Source: Chrysemys picta bellii (Eukaryota > Chordata > Testudines > Emydidae). From it: 64,000 nucleotides of DNA. Shown here piece after piece: positions 1-14,000 of this stretch. Every line of letters begins with the position of its first letter. Position 1 is the stretch's first letter. The stretch covers positions 248,001-312,000 of the forward strand of contig NC_088809.1 of the NCBI RefSeq assembly GCF_011386835.1, read 5' to 3'. The translations under genes and the position numbers were made by a program. The notes under the pieces are model-generated. The model did no database searches. It was not told the DNA's origin and saw only the letters and a list, made by a program, of their open reading frames with translations.

Positions 1-285
1 GCCCACAATGGGAAATCGGTTGAGAACCAGTGCTTTGGAGCAATGCTTTGGGCAGGCGGCTCCTCGAGAGCGGAGCGAGAGAAGGGAAGCTGCTCACCAG
101 GGCTTTGGGGACCCTCCCTCACTTATCACAGGGGTGGTGGGCACACCCCCTCCCCAGCCCAGCCAGGGCTTTGCTGGGGTGCAGCTCACAGTCAGCCCCT
201 TGGTGCAGAATCCCCGAGTGACCCGGAGCTTGTGCAGCTCCATGGACGCTGGTGGGGAGCTCTGGTTACAGGCCTCTGCCATGCA
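1..285. other. GC-rich intronic DNA without recognised feature
   Basis: Intronic to MYO1C. G+C-rich and open in several frames on both strands, which reflects composition. I see no splice sites or myosin motif. It may be part of an older repeat carrying the hAT-like element beside it. Confidence 0.4.
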
Positions 286-653
286 TAGGGTTACCATACG
301 TCCGGTTTTTCCCGGACATGGCCAGCTTTTCGGCAATCAAACCCCCGTCCAAGGGGAATTGCCAAAAAGCCGAACATGTCCGGGAAAATGCCGGCTGGGC
401 GCTTCCCCTCCCGGGCTCCAGCTGCGCTGGGGAAGCGCCGGCTGGGGGCGCAGGGTCTGGGGGCTGCCCGGCAAATCCTGAAGCCGGTAGCACTGGGGCA
501 GCCCTTTCCCCCTGGCTGGGAGTGGGAGGGAGGAGGGGGCGGAGTTAGGGCAGGGAAGGGGTGGAGTTGGGGCAGGGCTAGGGGTGGGGAAATGGGCGGG
601 GCCAGGGCCCGTGGAGGGTCCTCTTTTTTTATTTATGAGATATGGTAACCCTA
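286..653. mobile_element. Short hAT-like TIR element (TAGGGTTACCATA family), copy 1
   Basis: Perfect 13-bp terminal inverted repeats: TAGGGTTACCATA at 286-298 and its complement at 641-653. Next to the left end are repeated GTCCGG motifs, then a GC-rich core. The same ends and subterminal region occur in the 1.67-kb copy at 22801. The flanking octamers gccatgca and cttaagga do not match, so the target duplication is lost or this copy was rearranged. No coding capacity. Confidence 0.8.
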
Positions 654-660
654 CTTAAGG

Positions 661-1205
661 AACTACCTGAATCAGTCTCAGAACAGTTAATGATTATCAT
701 TGAGAACTCATGAAGGATGGGTGAGGTCCCAGAGAAGTTCAGAAGTGCCTATCTTCAAAATGGAGAACAAAGAGGAACAGGGAATTATAGCCCAGTCAGC
801 CTAACTTCAATACCTGGAAAGATACTGGAACACATTATTAAACCAATTTATAAGCACTTAGAGGATAATAGGGTGATGAGTAATAGCCAACGTGGATTTC
901 TCAAGGAGAAATCATGCTAATCAATCTAATTTTCTTCTTTGACAGGATTTCTGGCCTAATGCATAGAGGAGAAGCTGTAGTTGTGACATATTTTGATTTT
1001 AGCAAGGCTTCTGACAGCTGCACATGACATTCTCATAAGCAAACTAGGGAAATAGGTTTAGATGAAATTACTATAAGGTGGTTGCACAACTGGTTGAAAG
1101 ACTGTTTTCAAAGAGTAGTTATCAATAGCTCTTTGTCAAACTCAGAGGATGTATCTAGTAAGGTCCCACTGGTACTGGTACTGGTACAAGAAGAGAAGAG
1201 AATGT
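661..1205 (+). mobile_element. CR1 LINE fragment, reverse transcriptase middle, decayed
   Basis: Frame 717-920 reads GNYSPVSLTSIPGKILEHII and ends NSQRGFLKEKSC, the early RT domain of CR1 LINEs. After a stop the similarity resumes near 950-1190 in another frame (FDFSKASDS, then LISKLG, then WLHNWLKDCFQ). The expected PQGS and FADD motifs are not reached. 5' and 3' truncated. Confidence 0.85.
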
Positions 1206-1225
1206 GCCAGTAAATTTATGCCTGC

Positions 1226-1335
1226 ATTTGTCATTTTCACTCCATGCATCTGAAGAAGTGGATTTTTTACTCACGAAAGCTTATGCCCAAAAAAATCTGT
1301 TAGTCTTTAAGGTGTCACCGGACTCCTCGTTATTT
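1226..1335 (+). repeat. Divergent copy of the 'cacgaaagcttatgc' dispersed repeat
   Basis: Contains gcatctgaagaagtgg, cacgaaagcttatgcc and ctgttagtctttaaggtg. It is a diverged, opposite-orientation relative of the arms at 49497 and 54082. Confidence 0.75.
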
Positions 1336-1459
1336 GAAGAATGTCTCATTCACTTCCTCTTCTTGATTTGGTGGTCCACCTTAACATCACTACTGTTCTT
1401 TTCTCTTTTTAGCCTCATTTTTGTTAGTTATACCCACTTATTCTGTTGTCTTAACTGAG

Positions 1460-1757
1460 GTTATGTCTACACTACCATGGTAAATTGACCTACACTACGC
1501 AACTCCAGCTACATGAATAACGTAGCTGGAGTCGACATACCTTAGGTCAAGTTACCACAGGGTCTACACCGCAGGGGGTCAACGGCAGAAACTCTCCTGT
1601 TGACTTACCTTACTCTTCTTGTCGGGGGTAGAGTACAGGGGTCGACTGGAGAGCGATCTGCTGTTGATTTGGTGGGTCTTCACTAGACCCGCTAAATCGA
1701 CCGCCGGTGGATCAATCTCAGAGAGAGTCAATCCCAGCTGTAGTGTAGACCTAGCCT
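1460..1757. mobile_element. Miniature TIR transposon ('gtctacactac' family), copy M1
   Basis: Begins gttatgtctacactacc and ends gtagtgtagacctagcc, an imperfect inverted pair. The inside carries a hairpin-like stretch around aacgtagctgg. Non-coding. A Tc1/mariner or PIF-Harbinger origin is possible; the superfamily cannot be fixed by eye. Confidence 0.75.
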
Positions 1758-1880
1758 TAGAATCTAAGCTCTTTGGGACAGCAAGTATCTTTTGCTTTTA
1801 TGCACTTCCCAGCACAATGGGGCCCCACTATGACTGGGACCTCTGGGTCCTACTGTAATACAAATACAGTAATAGGTACA
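1758..1880 (+). repeat. Dispersed 'aagctctttggg...aatacaaata' repeat
   Basis: Carries ctaagctctttgggac, then cagcacaatggggcccc, then gtaatacaaatacag. Related pieces occur near 15670-15740, 30605-30640 and 32940-33060. The pattern is that of an old sauropsid interspersed repeat; family name not assigned. Confidence 0.6.
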
Positions 1881-1975
1881 GCAGAGACTGGGTGTATTTA
1901 AAACTCATTAGCTTTATTCTGTATTTTGTCCCTCCTCATAAAGACAAAACTAGCAACAGCTACTTGAACACTCAC

Positions 1976-2067
1976 GTGAGAAAATGAGGATGATTCTTCA
2001 CCGTTTCCTCCAGCTTCTCCAAAAATGTCATGTCTGTGGCATCCCCAGGTCTCAGACACTCCTCATC
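1976..2067 (-). CDS. MYO1C: MYO1C exon 14 (last exon in the window)
   Basis: 92 bases encode residues 476-505 plus two bases of the next codon, [20 protein letters not shown] onward to NHPHFL. Acceptor ttacag, donor GTGAGT. The next expected exon (HKLADQ-like) was looked for in 1-1975 and not seen, so it lies off the left edge. Confidence 0.95.
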
Positions 2068-5000
2068 CTGTAAAGCGGGGAATCAACAAACACAGCAATA
2101 CAACAAAATGCACATGTTCAACATTTCCTTCTACACATGTCAGTATGCAAGCCAGATCCACCCTCATCTCACTAAAATGGTGCCCTCAATTTGGTTTCTC
2201 TAGCAGGTTTTTGTCTTGTACTAGAGAGGCTGCCTAATTCACTCCCATAATAAAGAACTGCTGTGTTGAAAAGGAGAATTTTTTTCTTCTTGGAGACTAG
2301 TTAGACTTTTAGGTCTGGTCTATACTACCCGCCTGAATCGGCGGGTAGAAATCGACCTCTCGGGGATCGATTTATCGCGTCCCGTTGGGACGCGACAATC
2401 GATCCCCGAATCGGCGCTCTAACTCCACCAGCGGAGGTGGTAGTAAGCGCCGCCGACAAAAAGCGGCAGAAGTCGATTTTGCCGCCGTCCTCACAACGGG
2501 GTAAGTCGGCTGCAATATGTCGAATTCAGCTACGCTATTCACGTAGCTGAATTTGCGTATCTTAAATCGACTCCCCGCTGTAGTGTAGATGTACCCTCAG
2601 ATTCTTTCCAGCCAGCAGATGAAGACAAGTACATTTTGACTTTTGGTGAGAGGTCGTCTCCCTGTATACAAAGAACTTGCCTGCTCCCACAGTTCAGTTG
2701 AGTTTTCAAGAGCAGCACAATTAAAATATGACCATAAAATGAAATCAGATCAAGCCCTGTAACTCTAATCTATGTACAGAATTGATTCTAAAAAAGAAAG
2801 GAATTTAGACTGGGTTAGGAGGTTTCAAAGAAAGAAACTGATCAGGTTTGCCCTTCAATTTTCTGTGCTAGTTAAGCAAGAATATATGACATTATTTAGA
2901 GCTAGTATTACAGCAGTGCCCATAACTGTAACAAGTGCCCCATTTTGGTGAGTGTTGTAAAAATACACAAAAAGACATGCTTCCTGCTTCATTTGCTGAC
3001 AACCTAAGAATACAAGTGACCTCCAAAGGGAGAAGAGGAAAACAATTAAATATATACAGTTTCTATACACATTTACATTTTGGGGGGTTTTATACATAGA
3101 TAACGCAAGATCTACTTATCCTCAACTGCCACCTAACTTACCGATCACTGGTTGGCTGGTTACTTTGCATTCAGAACAGCAATACAGGAGGGGGTTTAGC
3201 ATCCAACAACAGCCTGCAAGATGCTCTTACTGAGCCCTGCTTAACTGGCATGAATACATTATTTGTAGTGTTTAGAGAATATATCTGCAGCAAAGCCCTG
3301 ATAGCTGCTTCACAAGTTTGCAGTACAAGATGATGCCACTGAACTAGTAGAGCACACTAAGGCAGCTCAGAAGTTCTCTAGGATTGAAAATACTGGGTAC
3401 AAGGATGCTACCTGAAGCAAGCTTGTTGTCTTGTTTGTTTCCTTTTTGGGGATGGAAAATACAGACCCAGTGAACACACATTTGCCCTGGGGTCTTCTAA
3501 AAAAAATGAAGGGTCTTGTCCATTTTAGAATTGAGAAGTTCACCACCCTCAAAGGAAAGGTCTCCAATTGTTATTTGTTCCTCCCTGGGTATTCCCTAGG
3601 ACTGGAGCCAGGGAGACCACCTCATTGTCACCAATATAGCCATAGTACCCACTGTGGTGTCAGACACATCCAGTGAAGCCTATAGGGAAGTGTGGGCTAT
3701 CAAATGCCCCTCAGTCATGATGGCTCTCAGCTCCTCTCAATGGTCCTGTGGTAGCTTGTCCAGAAACCAAGACAGCTTATCCCAGCTCCAATGGAGAGGA
3801 GAGCATGATAATTAGCCACACACACATCTGGTGCTTGACTAATGAGTAAACCTTGCATGAGATAAGGTCTAGTTTCTTTGCGTCCGGCTCTAGGAGGTAT
3901 TTGTTATTTTTGACCTTTCCTTGACAGCAGCTACTACAGGCAAATGTGGTACTGGGAGGGAATAAAAGTATTCAAATCCCTTGGAAAGGATATGGTACCT
4001 TCTTTCTGCTCACTTGGATGTGACCAGTATCAAGGCTGGTATATGCCATAGGTCATCCGAGGGCTCCAATGGTCTTTCATTAATTGGCACGGGGAGCCTG
4101 TTGGGGCAAGGAAGGGTGCAGAAATCCAGGAGCTCGTGGGACTTCTGCTGCATTACTTCTAGTGGTATATCCACTATATCTGCCATGTGTTTAATGAGCT
4201 CTTGGAATAATTTAAGACCATCCACTGAGGAAGACATAGAGGGGCTTACTGCCTCATCGGGGGAGGATGAAATCACAGCAGGAACAAGTTGTTCTTCCCC
4301 TTGTGGTTGTTGTTCCTCATCGTTTTCCTCCTCCTCCTTTCTTTCCAGGATCTGAGGGTTCACTAGTTTGCCTGGCTGAGATGGTCCATATTGTGTCTTT
4401 GAAGAGGGGGGTCTAACCCTGCAAGGAGCAGATAATGCAGGCTTACACGAATACGGCTGTACACCCCAGTGTGTCCAGTAAGGACAGTGTTGATAGGGAT
4501 AGAAGTACTGAGGTAGGAGACACGCAGGAGGATACCAAGATAAATGTTTCCTATGAGTCCAGGTCTTCTCCTACTTTCCTTTGTAGAATCCTCCCTTGAG
4601 TGCCTTCCTGGTTCCCAGTATGGTACCCCAGGGGGAAGGCGAGTGGGTGGGAGATGTGTCTAGATGGGGATGAGGAGAAAGAGTACACTTCCTTCAAGCG
4701 AGGGACCATTCTATCCAGAGTGCCCTGCATATAAAGGGAGAAGTTGATACTGGAGATACCTCCCTGACTTGCTGTACCAACAGTGCAGTAGTTGGTGGCT
4801 TAGATATCACCATCCTCAGCCTCTCTAGGAGACACAGCTGTAGTGTGTCAGGCCCAAAGTCACTGGTACTCTGTATGCTTTGGGTACCAAGACAGCAAGT
4901 ATTGCTGGGTACTGAAGAACACAGTTCTGAGGTGACCAGTTCCCAAAGCTCTGGGTACTGAGAGAAAAAACAGTCTGCAGATATGGTGGGTGCAACTGGG

Positions 5001-8000
5001 GCTCTCTTAGTAATCTGTACTGGGGCACTTCAAGGGACCTTTTCAGACTTTTGGCCCTTAGGAGGTTGAGCCTGAGATGAGTCAGAAGTCTGATGATGCT
5101 TGTGTCTTGACTTGCCAGGCATCTGAGAAGGAGACCTTGGCTCATCCCTTCTCCCATTGTTCCTGCCCGTCAGAAGACTGATGCCAGAATGAAGATGGAT
5201 GACTGGGGTCTCTCAATAGGTGTGACCCAAGAGCTCAGGATGGAATCTCAGCTCACCAGGCTACTGATGGAGAAGAACTGATCAGAGGACCATAGACTGT
5301 TTTTTAGCTATGTCTCAGTGTCTGAGAAGGCGTTTTGAACTCTTGAGGAGGAACAACTTCAGGCGGGCTTCTTTAGCATTCTGATTGTGCTTAGAGAAAG
5401 ACCAACATATGGAATATTGCTTGGGGATATGTCCCTCTCCTAGCAGAGCAGACTGGGAATACCAGTTGTTATGTGGCACTGAAACTTAATGATGATTTAG
5501 CTTCTGCCATATTGCTAGGACCTTTTTTGGGGGGGGAGGAAGATGGGAGGGGAATGGTATATGTCTACCTACACTGAAACTTATCTAAGAAAAATTATAT
5601 ATAAAATATTAGCCAACAAGCAATAACTATATGAAGTAACTAACAACTAAAGTTGCTAACTAACACCAGCACAGTGCATAGGGAAGTGGACACTGCAGAG
5701 GTTCTGTCTCATTGCCACAAGTGGTTAAAAGGAACTGAGGAATAGTTGGGCCTGCTCTTCCTTTTATGCCTTTGGACTGGGGGGACAGTCCAGGACATCT
5801 AGGGTGCAGATACTGCCCGAGTGGATACTACTGACCAAATGCCACCAGCAAAAGGTTGATTTTCTTTTTTGGTGGTTTGGGTTCTGTAGTTTCTGCATCA
5901 GAGTATTGCTCTTTTAAGACTTCTGAAAGCATGCTCCACACCTCATCCCTCTCAGATTTTGGGCGGCTCTTCAGATTCTTACACCTTGGGTCGAGTGTTG
6001 TAGTTATTTTTAGAAATCTCACATCACTACAATTTTCCCCCAAGGAGTTCAGTCCCAAATTTAATTAATGCATAATTTTTTTAACGAGTATCATCAGCAT
6101 GAAAACACGTCCTCTGGAATGGTGGCCGAAGCATGAAGGGACATACGAATGTTTAGCATATCTGGCATGTAAATAACCTGCAACACTGACTACAAAAGTG
6201 CCATGCAAATGCCTGTTCTTGCTTTCAGGTGACATTGTAAATAAGAAGCAGGCAGCAGTATCTCCTGTAAATGTAAACAAACTTGTTTGTCTTAGCGACT
6301 GGCTGAACAAGAAGTAGGACCGAGTGGACTTGTAGGCTCTACAGTTTTACATTGTACTCAAAAACAAAACAGTATATAAAAAAAATCTACATTTGTAAGT
6401 TACACTTTCATGATAAAGAGATTGCACTACTGTACTTGTATGAGGTGAATTGAAAAATACCATTTATTTTATCATTTTTATAGTGCAAATATTTGTAATA
6501 AAAAATATAAAGTGAGCAGTGTACACTTTGTATTCTGTGTTGCAATAGAAATCAATATATTTGAAAATGTAGAAAAACATCCAAAAGAGAGTTCTCTTGA
6601 CTATAGGCGCTCTGCTCAGAATCCCCCTTCCCCCCAACAAACAGACTCTCTGCAGGACACTTAGACAACCAGTTTAAAGGTGTGGGGGGGATGGGGGAGC
6701 AGAGCTTTGGTTCATTCAGACATTTGTTTTCTATTGATGTTTTTTTCTTGGCAGGTTCTTGCTTCTTCTATACTCTCAGATGTGGTTAATGAGAAATTTG
6801 TGCATATGCATTGTATGGCATTATAGATATACAGGTCTCAGTATTACCCAAATCAAAATGTAAGTTAAAACAGTTTTGCTTAAAAAGAAGCTTCTATCTT
6901 ATTAGAAAGATGGCTAGAAATGCCAGCAAATGCAAAAACATGCATGGAAGACTGTTAGCCTCTGGGTCTACCACACATAGTTCATACTTAACACTGGGCT
7001 CTATATCCTTCTCTACCTCCCTCCGCAATCCTCACACTCCCCACTCCCACCAACAACCTGTACACCAGCCTCCACTTCCTTTTCACCTACGACTAGTCAT
7101 TTCCCATTATGTTCCTAAATAGCTTCAATTAAAAATATATATAAATAAATACAGGTTTGTCAACTCACCAAAATAGAAATTATGCCTTTGAATTTCTCTT
7201 CCACCAGATCACAAATGATTTTGTTATTGAAATACTGGACAGGTTCCCACTGCCATTCACAAAAAGACACACACAATTAAAGACTGATTAAAGATCTTGA
7301 TTCTGCACTGGAAGGAAATAGTCTGAGTGATCAGTGTATATCAGAGGATAGAAAATATTTAAAACAGTCTTCCTGAGGCCCACATGTCAAGTATGAAAGA
7401 TATATTTCTTTCATAAATATACATTTATTTTTCTGATATCTGGGTTTTTTTTTTGTTTTGTTTTGCCAGAGAGAGAGTGAACATCTTTGTCCTAGCACAG
7501 TCAAAAGGAAAGGGGAAACCTATGCAACCAAGCTCTCTATTCTGAAATATGGCTGGAGTGGACAGAGTCCCTCTCTAGAAGAAGTCTAACTCAAATACAC
7601 TCTGCAGTTGCAACTAGACATATAAAAGCTTATATCATGGAACTAAACTAATACAGAGCTGGGGTTCTTGCTCCTGCTGTGCATACACCACACAAAAAGA
7701 CTGACTATTCCTGAAACCAAACCCCCTAAAATGAAATATTTCTCTTTGTTCCAGGTCATCACTGAGTCACGTCATCACAGTTTCTCATCTTTCATTCAGA
7801 TTTGTGAAAGGTAGTCTCCCTAACTCAAAGAGCAGCCGATCTCTGTGGTTGCTGCTCTGAAAAAGGTCTCCAAATTCTGAATGCAGGATTCAAGAGAAAG
7901 AACGTCTTCAGAAACTGGGAACCAGGCCATTCACAAAATATATTTAGTTGGTGGTAGCAACAAAAAGGTGAGGGAGGAGCACAGAAATTTCTAAAGGGTT

Positions 8001-11000
8001 GTCTTACAGCATCCTTATTCTCCTATCTGGGTTCTTCTATAGCACCCATCAGTGAAGCATCTGAGTGCCTTTTAGCCAGCACCAGGTACCCGCACAGAAT
8101 CTCCAGACAGTAAGTAAGCAGAGAATCCACCACAGACACTTCTGCTATTTCTTAATTATATGACTGCATGGATCCCAACAGTAGCACATAAAGGATCAAA
8201 CTCAACTCAATCACCATTCTGCCCTTCCTACCAGTCTTGCTTGGAAGTATGAAGGGCAGGAGTTTGGGTTTTTCTGAAGCAAGGCTCCAGCAAGAAGAAA
8301 ACAGAATAATTTTCCAAAAATAAATTGGTAGGATCTACATTTTCTGGCAGCAAAATGCCAAAGGGCCACAATGTCATGTGACATTCTTGACAGGACAAGA
8401 ATTTATGGACTAATTCTGATGTTTGATAGCCTCAAAGTTACAAATATCATAGCTGTGAGCAAAACTGCAGGACTTTCAGTGCCAAACACACAGCTTCTAA
8501 CCCAGCAAGCTAGAAGACAACTTTCCTCAGCTGAGAGCAGTATTAAAATTTTTATGCATTGTATAGACAAACGACTACAGAACAAGATAATCACTAATGC
8601 TGGAACAGGTCTAGTTCTAATCTGAATGGGTTTTGTTTGAATAAATGCTATCACCTGTGAGCAGGTGATTGCATGTGCAAAAACAGAGCCCAGTTTGAAG
8701 CCCCTTTTGTATGAACCAGTTCTGGTGGATCACACACAGACAAATAAGGTAAAAATAAATATTTACTTCCAAATTCTTGGTTTACATACTGTAAGTTATT
8801 ATCAGCTCCCTTTAATTAGCTGGCCTCTCCCAATAGGAGATGCTACAGAGGAAACAATACAAAATGAGGTCTTGGCTCTTACCGCTATGCCTTCTGACTC
8901 ATACTCCTCTTGTTCTGATTTTAGTGTGAGTTCTATGAAGAGCTGCTGCAGTTTTTCATTACAATAATTAATACAAAACTGCTCAAAGCTGTAAACAATC
9001 AGAAAGAATTAGTCACTCCCACACTGTATTTCAATAAAACAAAGTCTGCACCATTTTGGTCAGGCACCATGCATTATCTGGGTACAAATCAAGAGAGATA
9101 CAAGCAAGAGATCTAGAGACTCATATGAGCTCTACAGAGATGAACCAATGAATAGTCAGATTTGCCCCAGAAGAGAGAAAGAGCCATCAGAGGTAAGCAA
9201 GGAGGAACATGCGTACAGCAGATATAAATAAGGGCCTATCTACACTAAAAATCCAACAATGGATATCTGCCATAGTTAGGTTACAGGCTCCAATGTAATT
9301 CCATATTGTGATCTCTCATTCACACTACAACAAAAATGTGTTAGAAGGAGGACACCCATACCCATACCCATGCCACACAACTGCATGTAGGTCTGATTAC
9401 AGCTGTCGTGTAGATAGGCTCCAAGATGGGCAAAAATCAGTTTCGCATCCTTGAAACATTAAGATGATAAATAGTACTGAATGCTGAGTCTAGCAGGGTC
9501 CCAACTAGGCACACATGTCCCTATCTAGAGATGTTAAGACTAGGCCTCTCGCTCAGAAGGTGTTTGCCTACTACTATCAGGTAGTTTGTTGATTTCCTGA
9601 AGTTGAGACCTAATCTCATGTTACAGAAACCTCTCCTATTAAAAAAGTGCCAGGCATGGGGAAGCCTATTATTCTAATGTTGTGGGAAGGAAACAAAATA
9701 ACAGGATTAAATCACAGGAAACAAGGTTATTCAAAGCTCAAAGACATTGAGGTGAAACAAACCTATTGTGCTGGAAAACCTCAAATCCATAAATGTCAAG
9801 CAGCCCTAAAACTGTCGCACTCCTCCAGCCTGGGCATTCTGCCTCCTGTAACAAAGACACAGAATACTCTGTCACATTTGGTGTAGCTTTTATCATTAGG
9901 TTCAAAAGCAGTCGTGAACCTCCACTGCTATCTTCCCATATAATTCTACTGTCTAGTCCTCACTCCTCTCAGTGAGAGAGGAATGCGGTCAGAAAATCAT
10001 TGTTCAGTATTGAGCTGAACCCCTTCCCTGCTTCCTAGTTCAATGGTTTGAACTCACTCTTCCCACCCACTTAGTAGCACAGGGGTATAATATGATCACG
10101 GGAGTGCAAGTGAGAGATAAATTTACCTTGTAGGCAAGAGACTTGTTAATCTTATTCACTAGCCAGGAGAAGGTGCGCCCATATACTGCCTTGGCTAGAG
10201 CATCCCGTGCATAGGCTGCTTGCTCCAGATTCAGAGGACTGACCAACTGTATGTGGAAGGAGAAGAGACAAATTAAAAAAATCAGTCCACTGAGCGATGC
10301 AATCTTCGGAACACAATACTAATAACTAGTTGTGCACACATCACAATCTCCCAGAGGTACTGATTACTAGTTAGTCACAAGTAGGTTACATGAGACCAAG
10401 AAATACAGAGACAGTTTCCTCTCAGACCTGTGAGAAATCTGTAACCAGAAGGTGAACTGTTTAACCTGATAACAAAGCAGACCATATTAGTTGGCTTCAG
10501 TTCTGGATGTCTCCCAGTTTGCCAGCTCATGTTCTCACCTCTTCCCCTTTTGCTATGATCGTCTTGTGGATCAGTGCTTCCCGGAGCACAGAGCCCTCAA
10601 CCCCCAGGAGCTGCAAACCACCAAAAGGAAAACTCAATTAGAGAAAGTATTAATTTCACATCTGTTTTAGAGACATTAGAAACTTTAGGCCCCATAGCTA
10701 ATCAAGTCCTGCTCTGCACTGATTAAAACATCCTGTCCACTGCTGAGATTCACAGTGATTCACTCCTCATTCTAGTAGGCACATGCACTCAACAGTAAGA
10801 TAGGGTGACTGGACATTACTGGTTTACCAGGACCATTCCAGCAGAGTGCACAGAACAAAATCTGTTACCCATGCTTCGTAATTGTTCTTTGAGATGTGTT
10901 GCTCATGTCCATTCCATTCTAGGTGTGTGCGCACCCACGTCCACAGTCAGAGACTTTTGCCTTAGCAGTATCCATAGGGTCAGCTGTGACACCCACTAGA

Positions 11001-14000
11001 GTGCCATACTCATACATCGGTATATCAGGCGCCATCAGCCCTACGCCCTCTCAGTTCCTTGAACAATCTTGCCCTGCAATTGGGACCGAAAACCTTGGCA
11101 GGCCAGGCAAACCACCCTGAGCTCCTTGGCTTTTATGTGAAGGGAGAAGTCAACCCTTGACCAACGGCCTTGAGTACTGAGATTCCCCCGGTGGGCTCCC
11201 CATCCGAGATCCAAAGCATCGGTCACCAGAATCAGAAACACGGACGGGCCCGCAAAGGGAACTCCCTGCAAGACCAACACAGGGTCCAGCCACCATGCCA
11301 GAGATGCCCAAATGTGGTTCAGCACTTTGACTACCAAGTTTAGGTTGTGTCTGTTGGGGATGTACTCCGATGCCAACCACGCCTGCAACAGCCAGAGATG
11401 GAGTTGGGCACATCGAACCACGTAGGTGCAGGCCGCCATATGACTTAACAGCCATAGACAGGTAAGGACGGTAGTAAGGGATGATCCCTTACACAGGATA
11501 TTACCACCAACATGGCTTGGAAGCGGGACTCCGGGAGGAATGCCCTTGCCCTTGTGGAGTGCAGAACTGCCTTGATGAACTCTATCCATTACACTAGTAC
11601 GAGGGTTGACTTTTGCGTCTTGACTAACAGGCCCAGGTCATGGTATGTGGCTAGCACCAGATCGAGGCTGCTCTGCACTTGATCCTGCGATCTGCCCATG
11701 ATGAGCCAGTCAGTCATCGAGATATGGGTATACCTGAACCCCCCAGCGTCTCAGGTAAGTGGCTACTAGGGCCATACACTTTGTAAAGACCCATGGGGTC
11801 GAGGAGAGGCCAAAGGGGAGCACCAAAAATTGGAAATGGCACTGGTCCACCATAAAACTTAGGAACCATCTGTGTCCCAGGAAGATCGAGACATGGAAAT
11901 AAGCATCTTTCAAATCGAGAGTGACATACCGGTCGCCCGGATCTAGGGAGGGTATAATGGAGGCCACAGACACCATGTGAAACTTCAACTTTTCGAGGAA
12001 TTTGTTGAGCTGTAGCAGGTCCAGAATGGGACATAGGCCCCCTTTTGCCTTCGGTATCAGGAAATAATGGGAGTAGAACCCCTTTCCCCTTCATTTCCTG
12101 AGGGACCTCCTCCACTGCTCCCAGTTGCAGTAGGTTGTTTACCTCCTGAACAAGGAGTTGCTCGTGAGAAGGATCTCTGAAGAGGGATAGGTAAGGGGTG
12201 GGTGGGAGGGAGGGGAGGCTGGAGGGTGTAGCCTGATAACACTATGTCCAACACCCAACGGTCTGAGGTGACCCTTGACCAAGCCAAACGGAAGGGGCAG
12301 AGGCAGTTTAGGAAAAGGGAAGGGCAAATCCAATGAGTTGACTGGTGCGTTGCTACCAAGCACACCCTCAAAACAAGCGCTTTTGACCTCCGCGGTGTTT
12401 CACTGGGCCAAGTTGCACAGGAGAGCGGGAGGAGGAAGGTCAGCGGCAGGTAAACCCTGTATCTTTCCTTCTTGCAGGCCCCTGCCAAGACAGCCACTGC
12501 CTTGGCAGCAGAGAAGGCTGGAACGGCGGCCTGGAGGCCTGAGGCGTATGCATCCCCAGTGAGTGGAGGGTAGCCTGAGTGTCTTTCAGGCCATGCAACC
12601 TCATGTCCATCTGGTCAGAGAATAGTCCGACACCATCAAAAGGTGGTCCTGAATTGAGGCCTGCATCTCCTGGAACAGGCTGGCAGTCTGGAGCAAGGAG
12701 CTGCGCCTCATGACCACCACCGAGGCCACCACCCGAGCAGCTGAGTTGGTCACATCCCAGGCCATCTAGAGGGAGCACCGGGCTGCCACAGTGTCTTCCC
12801 TCCACCAGAGGCCCGAACTCTTAGGCTGCCTCCTGGGACATGGAGTCCTTGAATTTTGAGGAGGGAGTTCCACAGGTTAAAATTGTAACACCCCAAGAGG
12901 GCCTGGTGGTTTGCCACCTGAGACTAGAGGCTGGCTGTGGAATAAATTTTGTGACCAAACAAGTCCAGTTTCTTTGCCTCTTTATTCTTGAGGGTAGAAC
13001 TGGCCAGCCCCTGCTTATCCTTTTCATAGGCTGCCGAAAATGACCAATGACCCCAGGGGCAGGTGAGTGTACAGATATCCAAACCCCTTTGTGGGACAAA
13101 ATATTTTTTCTCTGCCCTCTTGGAACTGGGTGGAAAGGAGGATGGGGTTTGCCAGAGGGTCTTGGCAATGTTCAGGACCCCCTCGTATACCGGAAATGCC
13201 ACACGAGCAGGGGTGGACGTGGAAAGCATGTTAAACAATGTGTCCTCTTGCTCCACCATTTCCTCCACCTTGAGGCCCAAGTTTTCAGCCACCCTGCGGA
13301 GCAGCACCTGATGCTCCCTGAAGTCATCAGGTGGACTAGCCCAGGAGAGTCCCGCCACTGCCTTGTGTGGGGAGGAAGAGGACTACCAAGGGAGGTCCCG
13401 GGATGTCATCACCCACCGGGGAGAGAGGTCTTGGGGTAGGCACTGGTTCTTCGCCCGCAGCGCCCCCCGGTGCATCCTGCACCGATCCCAGTGTTGTTGG
13501 TGCCACTGGTGCCGATCTGGGCTTGTCCAATGCAGCGATCAAGGAGCTTCTAGCGGCTTGCTCCAGCTGGCCAGGGAGCATCACCCACCGTGGACACCCT
13601 TGTTCCACCTGCATTGGCATAATTGGTACCCCACAGGCATTCCAGTAAGGCCATTGCGTCAGCCACTGGCCTTGCCGCCAGGTTGGCATTGCAGCAGCTG
13701 ATGCACCCTCCAGAGCCCAATTGCACTGCTATCTAGGCGAGGGGCTGAACTGCTTCTCTGAGCCAGAGAAGTCCTCAGTCTCTGGTGACCAGGTCGTTGA
13801 AGCCTGGGTATGGGGTCTAATTGTCTCTGCGGGGGACCGGTGCCAGGAGTAGGGAGAGCGGCGCCATGCTGTGGAGCGTCCCCAGGGTCTTGGTGACTAT
13901 GACTGATGGCGTGATGACAACTGGTGCAGACTGTGGGATGATAGTCTGTCCCTGGGTGAACTCCAGTGTGAAGGTGGAGACCAGAAGTGCAGTTCAGACA

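Noticed and set aside
1..285. Possible next MYO1C exon at the left edge
   Set aside because: No HKLADQ-like or LLHYAGEV-like codons on the minus strand; overlapping open frames reflect GC content.
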